Positions 9,570 to 17,837 of a stretch of DNA of 64,000 nt are shown piece after piece (the stretch's first letter is position 1; each line of letters opens with the position of its first letter). Under the pieces are notes generated by a model that saw only the letters and a program-made list of their open reading frames with translations, was not told the DNA's origin and ran no database searches. Source of the DNA: Thalassotalea fonticola (GTDB lineage Bacteria; Pseudomonadota; Gammaproteobacteria; Enterobacterales; Alteromonadaceae); the NCBI RefSeq assembly GCF_032911225.1, contig NZ_CP136600.1:3906001-3970000 (forward strand), given 5' to 3'. A program made the translations under genes and the position numbers.

Positions 9570-10286
9570 GTGCGTTTTTATCGCCGGCTTTCATCATTTA
9601 AAGCAATAAGCTTTGATCTAGATGATACCTTATATGACAATCATCCGGTCATTGCTAAAGCAGAACAAGAGCTACAGCAACACCTTAAAGATGTTGCGCC
9701 TGTGTGCGCAACATTAAGTCCAGAGTTTTGGTGGCAACATCGAAATGTTTGCTTAACCAATCAACCTGAACTTTGTCATGACGTAACTGCATTGCGCCTT
9801 GCTTGTTTGCAATCAGGTTTTGAGGAATTAGGTTTTTCTGCTAGCGATGCCAAGAAAAAGTCTACGCAAGCATTCGAATACTTTTTATCGCACCGCAATA
9901 ACTTGCAAGTACCCGATTCGGTCAAAAATTTACTAGCAAAATTAAAAGATAAATTTCCTCTAGTTGCTATATCTAACGGTAATGTCAGCATTGAAGATAT
10001 TGGTATAAGTGACTATTTCAGTTATAGCTTTTTTGCCGGCGCTGGTAATTTACAAAAACCTGAAAATGACATGTTTGAGCAAGCCTGTAAGAAACTAAAT
10101 ATTCATACCAGTGAATTGTTGCATATTGGCGACTGTACTCATGCCGACGTATATGGTGCGTTGCAAGCTGGTTGCCAGACTATCTGGATCAACAATGATG
10201 AATTTGGCATTAGAAAGAAACCGTTAAAGGTTTTGCCCAATGCTGAGTTTGATCATGTTGAGCAGTTAGGCATTTTTCTACGATAA
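9570..10286 (+). CDS. yigB: HAD-family hydrolase, YigB-like
   Basis: This 238-residue HAD phosphatase has motif I FDLDDTLYDN (nucleophile Asp in DLDDT), motif II VAISNGN, and motif III/IV HIGDCTHADVYGA. It resembles E. coli YigB, which dephosphorylates FMN (5-amino-6-(5-phosphoribitylamino)uracil and FMN phosphatase activity). The start is GTG at 9570, one base after the DUF484 stop. In related genomes xerC lies between these two genes; here it does not. Confidence 0.85.
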   Translation: MRFYRRLSSFKAISFDLDDTLYDNHPVIAKAEQELQQHLKDVAPVCATLSPEFWWQHRNVCLTNQPELCHDVTALRLACLQSGFEELGFSASDAKKKSTQAFEYFLSHRNNLQVPDSVKNLLAKLKDKFPLVAISNGNVSIEDIGISDYFSYSFFAGAGNLQKPENDMFEQACKKLNIHTSELLHIGDCTHADVYGALQAGCQTIWINNDEFGIRKKPLKVLPNAEFDHVEQLGIFLR

Positions 10287-10394
10287 ATCAGCTATTTAAC
10301 TATCATATCTGGTGCTTCGTCGCATCGACGTTGCATTTGCTTATTCGCAGCTTTCTAATAAACTTGTTCTTATTAAAATAACTTAGAGAGTCCT

Positions 10395-11909
10395 ATGAGA
10401 AATATAATCTTTTTGACGTCTATACTTTGTTTGCTTTCTAGTTTGGCATTTGCAGCTGAAACAGATAATAGTCGTAACCTTGAAATTGACCACAAAGTTG
10501 TTTCAAAACATAAAACCAAAGTAAATGGTGAAAAATTTTCTTACACTGCCACTGCTGGCACCCAACCGGTGTGGAATGATAAGGGCGAGGCTATTGCAGC
10601 TTTGCACTACACCTATTATCAACGTGATGATGTAAAAGACAGAGCGTCTCGCCCACTGCTTATATCATTTAATGGTGGCCCCGGTTCAGCTTCGGTCTGG
10701 ATGCACGTTGCCTACACTGGACCTCGTGTTTTAAATGTAGATTCAGAAGGATACCCACTGCAGCCATATGGCGTTAAAACAAACCCATACTCTATTTTAG
10801 ACACTGCTGACATTGTTTTTGTAAACCCAGTTAACACTGGCTATTCACGCATCTTAAAAAATAAAGAAGGTAAGTTGCCAACTAAAGAAGAGCAGAAAAA
10901 AATGTTCTTTGGCGTAAATGCTGATGTGAAATATCTGGCCGAGTGGTTAAACACGTTTGTTACTCGTAATAACCGCTGGCGTTCACCCAAATACTTAATT
11001 GGTGAAAGCTATGGTACAACTCGAGTTTCTGGCTTGGCACTTGAACTGCAAAGCCGTCAATGGATGTATTTAAATGGTGTCGTGTTAGTTTCGCCAACCG
11101 ATATCGGTATTGAACGTAATGGCCCAGTAAAAGCGGCTAATCGCTTGCCATATTTTGCAGCTGCTGCTTGGTATCATGAAGCGCTAGGAACGGAGCTACA
11201 AAGCAAAGACCTAGCTGAAGTGTTACCTGAAGTTGAAAGCTTTACTATTAATGAGTATTTACCTGCGTTAGCAATGGGCGGCTTTATTGCCCCAGAGCAA
11301 AAGAAAAATATTGCTGAGCAAGTTGCTAAATATTCAGGTTTAAGTGTTGATGTAGTGTTGAAGTCTAATTTAGATATTTCGACTCGATTTTTCTGGAAAG
11401 AATTACTCCGTCAACGCGGCCAAACTATCGGCCGTTTAGATTCTCGTTATTTAGGTATTGATAAACAAGATGTAGGTGAAAGCCCCGACTATAACTCGGA
11501 ACTCACCTCATGGCTGCATTCATTTACCCCGGCAATTAACTATTACATGAGTGAAGAGTTAAATTATAAAACAGACATAAAATACAATATGTTTGGCAAT
11601 GTTCACCCATGGGACAGATCAAATAATAAAACTGGCGAGAATTTACGGTTAGCCATGGCGCAAAACCCCTACTTGAACGTAATGGTACAAGCCGGGTACT
11701 TTGATGGCGCAACGAACTACTTTGATGCTAAATATACCATGTGGCAGTTAGACCCAAGTAGTAAGATGAAACAGCGTTTAAGTTTTCAAGGCTATCGAAG
11801 TGGCCACATGATGTATTTGCGTCAAGAGGATTTAAAACAATCGAATAACGATTTACGCGCATTCATCAAGGCAAGTCTTCCTGCGAAAGAGCAAGCGGCG
11901 AAATACTAA
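10395..11909 (+). CDS. S10 family serine carboxypeptidase-like peptidase
   Basis: This 504-residue protein has a clear signal peptide (cleavage after about residue 20). The alpha/beta-hydrolase landmarks of peptidase family S10 are visible: FNGGPGSASVW (94-102, oxyanion hole region), GESYGTTR with nucleophile Ser205, an Asp in AGYFDGATNYFD near the C-terminus, and His in SGHMMYL. It is probably a periplasmic or secreted carboxypeptidase releasing C-terminal residues. Such proteins are common in marine Alteromonadales. It appears monocistronic, with its own start codon behind AGAGAG. Confidence 0.87.
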   Translation: MRNIIFLTSILCLLSSLAFAAETDNSRNLEIDHKVVSKHKTKVNGEKFSYTATAGTQPVWNDKGEAIAALHYTYYQRDDVKDRASRPLLISFNGGPGSASVWMHVAYTGPRVLNVDSEGYPLQPYGVKTNPYSILDTADIVFVNPVNTGYSRILKNKEGKLPTKEEQKKMFFGVNADVKYLAEWLNTFVTRNNRWRSPKYLIGESYGTTRVSGLALELQSRQWMYLNGVVLVSPTDIGIERNGPVKAANRLPYFAAAAWYHEALGTELQSKDLAEVLPEVESFTINEYLPALAMGGFIAPEQKKNIAEQVAKYSGLSVDVVLKSNLDISTRFFWKELLRQRGQTIGRLDSRYLGIDKQDVGESPDYNSELTSWLHSFTPAINYYMSEELNYKTDIKYNMFGNVHPWDRSNNKTGENLRLAMAQNPYLNVMVQAGYFDGATNYFDAKYTMWQLDPSSKMKQRLSFQGYRSGHMMYLRQEDLKQSNNDLRAFIKASLPAKEQAAKY

Positions 11910-11919
11910 AGAATAATTA

Positions 11920-11969
11920 GGGTCAGATCTAAATTAGATCTATGCAACATTTAATTCAGAACTGACCCC
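11920..11969. repeat. GGGTCAG-type palindromic repeat, copy 1
   Basis: GGGTCAG at 11920-11926 and CTGACCC at 11962-11968 form inverted ends of a 50-base element just behind the S10 peptidase gene. Inside the left half is a second near-palindrome (AGATCTAAATTAGATCT). The ends match the longer palindrome at 48618-48663 and a half-site near 22355. This looks like a REP-type intergenic repeat and may also act as a transcript end between the converging neighbours. Confidence 0.6.
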
Positions 11970-11981
11970 ATTTATTCCAAT

Positions 11982-12428
11982 TTAGCTGTAAAGGTTTTCT
12001 TCAGTCTCACTAAGTACTTCCAGTAAATTAATGGCAACATTTACAAAATCGCTATCAGTAACTAAGCCTTTCAGCTTGTTGTCTTCTACAACGGGTAGAC
12101 AACCTATTTTATGTTTTTGTAGATATAGAGCTGCTTGATGGACAGTTGCTTGCGGCGGAATAGTCACTAGATTGTTGTGATAAAAGTCAGCTATTTTAAT
12201 GTTTTGTTCACGTTCAAGGCGTAAATCTTTTTTAATGCCATATAGGCTGGATTCTTCAGCAGCAAGTACATCTCGTTGACTAATTAAGCCCATAAGCTCA
12301 TTGTTGTCATTTACAATGGGGATATGACGAATTCTATTTTCCATCATCATTAACCTAGCTTCAGACAAACTATGTTCAGGAGTTAATGTTAATACTTCTG
12401 TTGTCATTATTTTAGTAATATTAGTCAT
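11982..12428 (-). CDS. CBS-domain pair protein
   Basis: A 148-residue protein made of two CBS motifs: residues about 7-55 (IMTTEVLTLTPEHSLSEA, HIPIVNDNNELMGLISQRD) and about 80-135 (NNLVTIPPQATVHQAA, GCLPVVEDNKLKGLVTDSD). Stand-alone CBS pairs bind adenosine nucleotides and act as energy sensors. No other domain is attached, so the partner is unknown. It stands alone, divergent from uvrD. Confidence 0.88.
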   Translation of the reverse strand: MTNITKIMTTEVLTLTPEHSLSEARLMMMENRIRHIPIVNDNNELMGLISQRDVLAAEESSLYGIKKDLRLEREQNIKIADFYHNNLVTIPPQATVHQAALYLQKHKIGCLPVVEDNKLKGLVTDSDFVNVAINLLEVLSETEENLYS

Positions 12429-12592
12429 TATATTTCACTTTTTTAAATCAACCTCATAACTATAAGTATGCGTTAATTTAGAGAAATTACCCGATAATTA
12501 TGAGTAATTATTTTGCGATATATCAAAAACAACGAAGATATTTAATTGCTGTAGAAATACAGGTAAAATCAGCAGCATTAAATATTAGTTTA

Positions 12593-12608
12593 CTGTTATT
12601 ACATACAG
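12593..12608 (+). promoter_or_regulatory. LexA (SOS) box upstream of uvrD
   Basis: CTGTTATTACATACAG fits the gammaproteobacterial LexA consensus CTGT-N8-ACAG exactly. It lies 69 bases before the uvrD ATG. uvrD is a LexA target in E. coli. A possible -10 (TATACT at 12625) lies just downstream, so bound LexA would cover the -35 region. Confidence 0.8.
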
Positions 12609-12620
12609 TGATAAATTTGC

Positions 12621-12640
12621 TTGTTATACTGGTATAACAA
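12621..12640. promoter_or_regulatory. Perfect palindrome in the uvrD leader
   Basis: TTGTTATAC and GTATAACAA form perfect 9-base arms around a 2-base centre (TG), 37 bases before the uvrD start. It could be an operator overlapping the -10 region. A two-base centre is too short for a normal RNA hairpin without opening the inner pairs. Role unknown. Confidence 0.5.
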
Positions 12641-12676
12641 TTTTCTTTTTCTCTTGCTACGCGAATAAAAATAATT

Positions 12677-14848
12677 ATGGATGTTTCAGAATTACTCGAC
12701 TCTTTAAATGATAAACAGCGTGATGCTGTTGCTGCTCCTTCTAAAAATATGTTGGTGTTAGCGGGTGCCGGCTCAGGTAAAACACGAGTGTTGGTACATC
12801 GTATCGCTTGGCTTGTACAAGTTGAGCAAATTTCGCCGCACAGCATTTTATCGGTAACTTTTACTAATAAAGCAGCGGCGGAAATGCGTGGTCGGGTTGA
12901 ACAATCCATAGGTGGTAATATTCATGGCATGTGGGTTGGTACGTTCCACGGTTTAGCTCATCGCTTGTTAAGAATGCATTTTCAAGAAGCAAAGTTACCT
13001 CAAACTTTCCAAGTGCTGGATTCCGACGATCAACTACGGATGATCAAACGCGTAGTTCGCTCATTACAACTTGATGAGAAAAAGTGGCCGGCTAAGCAGG
13101 CGATGTATTACATCAATGGTAAAAAAGATGAAGGCCTAAGGCCGCAGCATATTGATTGTCAATTTGATCCAACTGAACAAACCTTTGTCAAAATTTACCA
13201 AACCTATCAAGACACTTGTGATCGTGCCGGCTTGGTTGATTTTGCCGAGTTGTTACTGCGTGCCCACGAACTTTGGTTGAATAACCCTATTTTATTAGAG
13301 CATTACCAACAGCGTTTCACTCGTATTTTAGTGGATGAGTTTCAAGATACCAATGCCATTCAATACGCTTGGTTAAATATGCTCGGTAAAAAGCATGGCA
13401 ATGTGATGATTGTTGGTGACGATGATCAATCTATTTACGGATGGCGCGGCGCTAAAATTGAAAACATTCAACGCTTTGTTAAAGACTTTGATGCAGAAAC
13501 TATTCGCTTAGAACAAAATTATCGTTCAACCGCAAATATTCTAAATGCAGCCAATGCATTAATTACCAATAACAACAATCGTTTAGGTAAGGATTTGTGG
13601 ACTGAAGATGATGCCGGTGAAACCATTTCTTTATACACTGCATTTAATGAAATTGATGAAGCGAGATTCATTTCAGGGCGCATTAAGCAATGGTTGGAAG
13701 AGGGCAATTCATTAGACGATGTCGCCTTGCTATATCGTTCAAATGCACAATCGCGGTTACTGGAAGAAGCATTATTACAGGCTCGATTGCCATATCGTAT
13801 TTATGGCGGTTTACGCTTCTTCGAACGTCAAGAAATTAAAGATGCTTTAGCTTACTTACGCTTGATCAATAACCGCAATGACGATGCATCATTTGAGCGC
13901 ATTGTTAATACGCCAACTCGTGGCATAGGCAATAAAGCGTTAACGTTAATTCGAGATTGTGCGCGCAGCCAAGGTTCTACGCTTTGGGATGCTTGCCTAC
14001 ACATGATAGAACAAAATGAATTAGCCGGGCGTAGTGCAAAAACAATCAAGGCATTTGTTGACTTAATCGTGCAACTTGAAGACGACTCAAGCAATTTAAA
14101 TTTAGACCAGCAAGCTAACCATGTAATACAGCACAGTGGTTTAAAGGCCATGTATCAAGCTGAAAAGGGCGAGCGTGCTGCGGCAAGAATAGAAAACTTA
14201 AATGAATTAGTCACCGCTTGTTCAACTTATGAAGTTGACCCTGAAGTAGAAGACGAACTTACACCACTAACCGCATTCTTAACTCATGCTTCATTAGAAG
14301 CAGGCGAATCGCAAGCGGATGAGTACGAGTCTGCTGTGCAACTGATGACACTGCATTCTGCTAAAGGCCTAGAGTTTCCTCTGGTGTTTATTGTTGGTAT
14401 GGAAGAAGGCATGTTCCCTTCACAGCAGTCAGCTGAAGATATTGTACGTTTAGAAGAAGAGCGCCGTCTTTGTTATGTTGGCATGACCCGAGCAATGAAA
14501 AAACTCTACTTAACGCATGCTGAATCACGTCGTTTATACGGCCAAGAAAAGTATCATCGCCAAAGCCGGTTCTTAAAAGAAATTCCTGATAAGTTTATTG
14601 ATGAAATCAGGATGAAAAATCAAGTTGCCAAACCTAAAACTACCGGCCGATTTAGCAACACAATTACTATGGAAACGTTTGAAAATACCGGTTTTAAGCT
14701 CGGTCAGCAAGTCATGCATCAAAAATTTGGTGAAGGTGTGGTATTAAACTTTGAAGGTACTGGCGCGCAATCACGGGTACAGGTGAATTTTAGCGATCAT
14801 GGTACCAAGTGGCTAGTTGTTGCTTACGCCAGATTAGAAGCGATTTAA
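12677..14848 (+). CDS. uvrD: DNA helicase II UvrD
   Basis: This 723-residue superfamily 1A helicase unwinds DNA 3'-5' in nucleotide excision and mismatch repair. Motif I is GAGSGKTRVL (30-39), motif II VDEFQDTN, then GDDDQSIYGWRGA, QNYRST, LMTLHSAKGLEFP and YVGMTRA. The C-terminal tail has the Tudor-like segment LGQQVMHQKFGEGVVLN found in UvrD/PcrA. Length equals the family norm (about 720). A LexA box upstream indicates SOS control. Confidence 0.97.
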   Translation: MDVSELLDSLNDKQRDAVAAPSKNMLVLAGAGSGKTRVLVHRIAWLVQVEQISPHSILSVTFTNKAAAEMRGRVEQSIGGNIHGMWVGTFHGLAHRLLRMHFQEAKLPQTFQVLDSDDQLRMIKRVVRSLQLDEKKWPAKQAMYYINGKKDEGLRPQHIDCQFDPTEQTFVKIYQTYQDTCDRAGLVDFAELLLRAHELWLNNPILLEHYQQRFTRILVDEFQDTNAIQYAWLNMLGKKHGNVMIVGDDDQSIYGWRGAKIENIQRFVKDFDAETIRLEQNYRSTANILNAANALITNNNNRLGKDLWTEDDAGETISLYTAFNEIDEARFISGRIKQWLEEGNSLDDVALLYRSNAQSRLLEEALLQARLPYRIYGGLRFFERQEIKDALAYLRLINNRNDDASFERIVNTPTRGIGNKALTLIRDCARSQGSTLWDACLHMIEQNELAGRSAKTIKAFVDLIVQLEDDSSNLNLDQQANHVIQHSGLKAMYQAEKGERAAARIENLNELVTACSTYEVDPEVEDELTPLTAFLTHASLEAGESQADEYESAVQLMTLHSAKGLEFPLVFIVGMEEGMFPSQQSAEDIVRLEEERRLCYVGMTRAMKKLYLTHAESRRLYGQEKYHRQSRFLKEIPDKFIDEIRMKNQVAKPKTTGRFSNTITMETFENTGFKLGQQVMHQKFGEGVVLNFEGTGAQSRVQVNFSDHGTKWLVVAYARLEAI

Positions 14849-14863
14849 TGCACAGTGAGAATG

Positions 14864-15736
14864 CTATTTAGTCGTTTTTTCGAGTTTAATTAAATCAGGC
14901 AGGGGTGTTAATGTTTTTGCAGCAGAGCTGTGCACCTCTAACCGCTTTAAATTCTCAATTCTTTCAGCAGTTAATGGGTGAGTGCTTAAAAATTTTGGCG
15001 GGTCTATTAACTTGTCTACAGAGTGTAACGCTTCAAATAGCTCGAGTGCGCCTTGTGCATGTCCGTAGTGCTTAACCACGGTGTTGTATGCCGCTTCGTC
15101 TGCTTGCCTTTCCTGTTCGCGATTATATGCCAAGACTGTTAGTAAACTTATTTGCCCCAGTATGTTGCTAACAAAACTACTGTCGCTAACTCCTGCTATT
15201 GTCGTTAAAGCAACGGCTACTGTTAAACCTCTGCCCATAGCAATAATTGGGTGTCGATATTTAATATGGGCAAGTTCATGAGCCATAACCATGGCGAGAG
15301 TATTTTCATGATCAAATTTTGCTAGTAATCCTTGGTGAATAATAATATTGCCACCTAAGGTTGCAAAAGCATTTACTGTGTCGTCAGCAACATAGTGAAC
15401 TGTAATGGTCATGTCGCTTGGTAAATTTTGTACAATGCTGAGTTTGTTGGCAAGCTGCTGTAAGTAAACTTGAACTTCAAGCTGTGAACTTTGCTCATCC
15501 TTTGTCTGCTGGTTAATATGTTTTTCAACACTGGTTATCGCAGGCATATTTTGTACTAACGAATATTCAGCTGAAAAAGGAATGAACTTCACTAGCCAGC
15601 CTGCAATAACAGATAACACTATAATAACTAAAGAAATCACTATGCCAACACCAAAAAGTAGAATAAAAAATTCTTTTAGAGGGTTTTCATCCTTAACATT
15701 TATACCTTCAGGAATGATCGGGTTAGTATATTTCAT
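14864..15736 (-). CDS. M48 family membrane metallopeptidase
   Basis: A 290-residue protein with a transmembrane helix at about residues 23-50 and a zinc-protease domain. HELAH at 153-157 supplies two His ligands and the catalytic Glu; ERQAD (Glu209) gives the third ligand. The C-terminus has STHPLTAERIENL, usual in this family. It lies 18 bases behind a YbjQ-family gene on the same strand, and a second M48 protease is encoded divergently nearby. It is probably an inner-membrane quality-control protease with its catalytic domain on one face. Its substrate is unknown. Confidence 0.88.
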   Translation of the reverse strand: MKYTNPIIPEGINVKDENPLKEFFILLFGVGIVISLVIIVLSVIAGWLVKFIPFSAEYSLVQNMPAITSVEKHINQQTKDEQSSQLEVQVYLQQLANKLSIVQNLPSDMTITVHYVADDTVNAFATLGGNIIIHQGLLAKFDHENTLAMVMAHELAHIKYRHPIIAMGRGLTVAVALTTIAGVSDSSFVSNILGQISLLTVLAYNREQERQADEAAYNTVVKHYGHAQGALELFEALHSVDKLIDPPKFLSTHPLTAERIENLKRLEVHSSAAKTLTPLPDLIKLEKTTK

Positions 15737-15754
15737 TAGCTGTTCGGTTTATCA

Positions 15755-16207
15755 TCAATTTAAATCAGCGTTTAAAGCTGTGCCGTAAGCATACACTTCG
15801 ACACAGCTCACTTGATTATTTTGACCTTTAGTGATTGATGAAGTTTCAAGTTTTACATTAATGATGGTGTTCATGCCTTTGTTGTTGGCACTTTCTTTCA
15901 TCCGCAATATTGCTTCGCGGCGAGCTCGTTCTAATAACGATTCATAAGCGGTTAAACGTCCGCCAACTAAACCTTTTAGTGCCGCTAAAATTGTTTTGAA
16001 ATAATCATTAGCAATAACCACATTCCCTTCTACCAACGCACCTTCGCTGTGATTGGTGATACCTTCTGGAAAGCGTTTTGAAAACGTTAATATATTACGG
16101 TATTGCTGCTCGCGTTCAATAATCGAATTAAAGTGTTTTTTCTCCGCCATGCGGCCAAACACATAACCTAACAGTAACAAGGTGACAAATAATATGATCT
16201 CAAACAT
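15755..16207 (-). CDS. YbjQ-family (heavy-metal-binding-like) protein with N-terminal membrane helix
   Basis: This 150-residue protein has an N-terminal transmembrane helix (about 3-20, MFEIILFVTLLLLGYVFG) followed by a YbjQ/DUF74 domain (GNVVIANDYFKTILAALKGLVGGRLTAYESLL, then INVKLETSSI and VEVYAYGTAL). YbjQ-type proteins are pentameric small proteins of unknown function. It begins one base after the stop of a shorter soluble paralogue, so the pair is a tandem duplication with one membrane-tethered member. Confidence 0.85.
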   Translation of the reverse strand: MFEIILFVTLLLLGYVFGRMAEKKHFNSIIEREQQYRNILTFSKRFPEGITNHSEGALVEGNVVIANDYFKTILAALKGLVGGRLTAYESLLERARREAILRMKESANNKGMNTIINVKLETSSITKGQNNQVSCVEVYAYGTALNADLN

Positions 16208-16208
16208 A

Positions 16209-16526
16209 TTATTCCTCCAATTTTACAGCGGTACCGTAAGCAAATAATTCAGCCGCACCGGCAGTGATTGAAGATGTTGAAAAGCGTACGTTTAATACCG
16301 CATTGGCGCCAATCGCTGCCGCTTGCTGTACCATTCGTGCCACCGCTTCTTCGCGAGCTTCAGTAAGTAATTCGGTATAGCCAACCAATTCACCACCAAA
16401 AATATTTTTCAAACCGGCCATTAAATCACGTCCAACATGTTTAGCTCGAACAGTATTACCTTGCACAAGGCCTAAATGAGATTGAATATTGCGCCCAGGG
16501 ATCACTTCAACATTACTTATTAACAC
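16209..16526 (-). CDS. YbjQ-family soluble protein
   Basis: A 105-residue protein of the YbjQ (UPF0145/DUF74) family. Signatures are VIPGRNIQSHLGLVQGNTV, KNIFGGELVGYTELLTEARE, ANAVLNVRFSTSSI and ELFAYGTAVKL. It is first in a minus-strand run: YbjQ, membrane YbjQ, M48 protease, with gaps of 1 and 18 bases. Function unknown; the family has been suggested to bind metal, without proof here. Confidence 0.9.
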   Translation of the reverse strand: MLISNVEVIPGRNIQSHLGLVQGNTVRAKHVGRDLMAGLKNIFGGELVGYTELLTEAREEAVARMVQQAAAIGANAVLNVRFSTSSITAGAAELFAYGTAVKLEE

Positions 16527-16748
16527 GGCTAAGTTCCTTTTATTATTTATATAGTTAAGAGTTGATTTAATATCATGCTAACAACTAATTGCCATGTCTA
16601 CAATTAGTAAAATAAAACTTAGCAGCTAAAGGTTTAAATAAAAATAAAGTTTTCAAATCAAAGGTTGAAATTCTAATGAATAATCAACAGAATGAGTATT
16701 ACTAGTACAAATGTCTAGTAAATAATAATAATCAAGTTGGGACACAAC

Positions 16749-17837
16749 ATGGAAAAAAATATAGAAAACGGCACTGAAAATATTGCCGAAAATGAAGTTA
16801 AGCAAATGATCACTCACCCAGTTGAATTCAATTTTAACGGTAAGTCGGGGGAATTCTTTAAAATTTGGATTGTGAATATCTTGCTGAGTATTTTAACCTT
16901 AGGTATTTATTCTGCATGGGCGAAAGTAAGAACCAACCGTTATTTTCAAGCGAATACCGAAATCGATAATCATAGCTTTTCTTATTTAGCGACACCGTTA
17001 CAAATTTTAAAAGGTCGAATCATCGCCGTCATTTTATTTGGTAGTTATTACCTTGTATCAATGATATCTCCCATTGCAGGTATGGTTATTATGGGATGTC
17101 TACTGCTCGCTATGCCTTGGCTAATTTGTGCGAGTCTACGATTTAAAATGCGTATGACGAGCTATCGTAATGTGCGCTTTGACTTTACCGGTCAATATGG
17201 AGAAGCATTTTTAAACTTTTTAGTATTCCCTGTAATTAGTGTGTTTACCCTTTATTTATTATTTCCTTATGCGCTAAAACGTATGGATCAATTTATAGTT
17301 AATCATACGCGTTATGGCGATCGTCCATTTAAAGCAGAACTTTGTACCACAACGTATTATATGACAAGTATAGTTACAGCCGTTATGGGAATTGCCATCT
17401 TTGGCTTATTTGCTCTTGTTATTGGAATGTCAGCTACCGATATGCAGGCTGAAGCTGCAGAAGGAATGCAATGGATGACTATTTTAATATTCGCAGCTTA
17501 TGTTCTGGTGTTTAGCTTTATTCAAGCATTTTATATAACGCAAATTCGCAATCATATTTTTGCATCTACTGAATTGGAAGATATTGCTACCTTTAAATCG
17601 AACTTTACCTTTAGCAGTCTAGCGGTTATTCAGTTAACCAATATGTTAGCGTTACTGTGTACGTTAGGCTTGGCATTTCCATGGGTTAAAATCAGGATGA
17701 TGAATTATACGGTTAATCGCACCGAAGTTCATATGAATGATAATAAAGAGCAAGTGTTCGATATCATCAGTGAAAATGACTCAGCGATATCAGAGGAAGT
17801 TGCCGATGTATTTGATGTGGATGTTGCATTAGTTTAA
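16749..17837 (+). CDS. YjgN-family (DUF898) membrane protein
   Basis: A polytopic membrane protein of about 362 residues. Each family hallmark is visible: FNGKSGEFFKIWIVNILLSILTLGIYSAWAKVRTNRYF-type repeat segments at the N-terminus, and a related closing segment TFSSLAVIQLTNMLALLCTLGLAFPWVKIRMMNYTVNRT-type near the C-terminus (motif described by pieces: LGIYSAWAKVR, LGLAFPWVKIR). About six hydrophobic helices. I chose the ATG at 16749, preceded by GGGA, over a TTG at 16737. Its stop overlaps the next ATG by one base, so it is coupled to an M48 protease. Function unknown. Confidence 0.87.
   Translation: MEKNIENGTENIAENEVKQMITHPVEFNFNGKSGEFFKIWIVNILLSILTLGIYSAWAKVRTNRYFQANTEIDNHSFSYLATPLQILKGRIIAVILFGSYYLVSMISPIAGMVIMGCLLLAMPWLICASLRFKMRMTSYRNVRFDFTGQYGEAFLNFLVFPVISVFTLYLLFPYALKRMDQFIVNHTRYGDRPFKAELCTTTYYMTSIVTAVMGIAIFGLFALVIGMSATDMQAEAAEGMQWMTILIFAAYVLVFSFIQAFYITQIRNHIFASTELEDIATFKSNFTFSSLAVIQLTNMLALLCTLGLAFPWVKIRMMNYTVNRTEVHMNDNKEQVFDIISENDSAISEEVADVFDVDVALV

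Noticed and set aside
12549..12562. Second LexA-like site CTGT..ACAG
   Set aside because: The half-sites are six bases apart; the LexA consensus needs eight.
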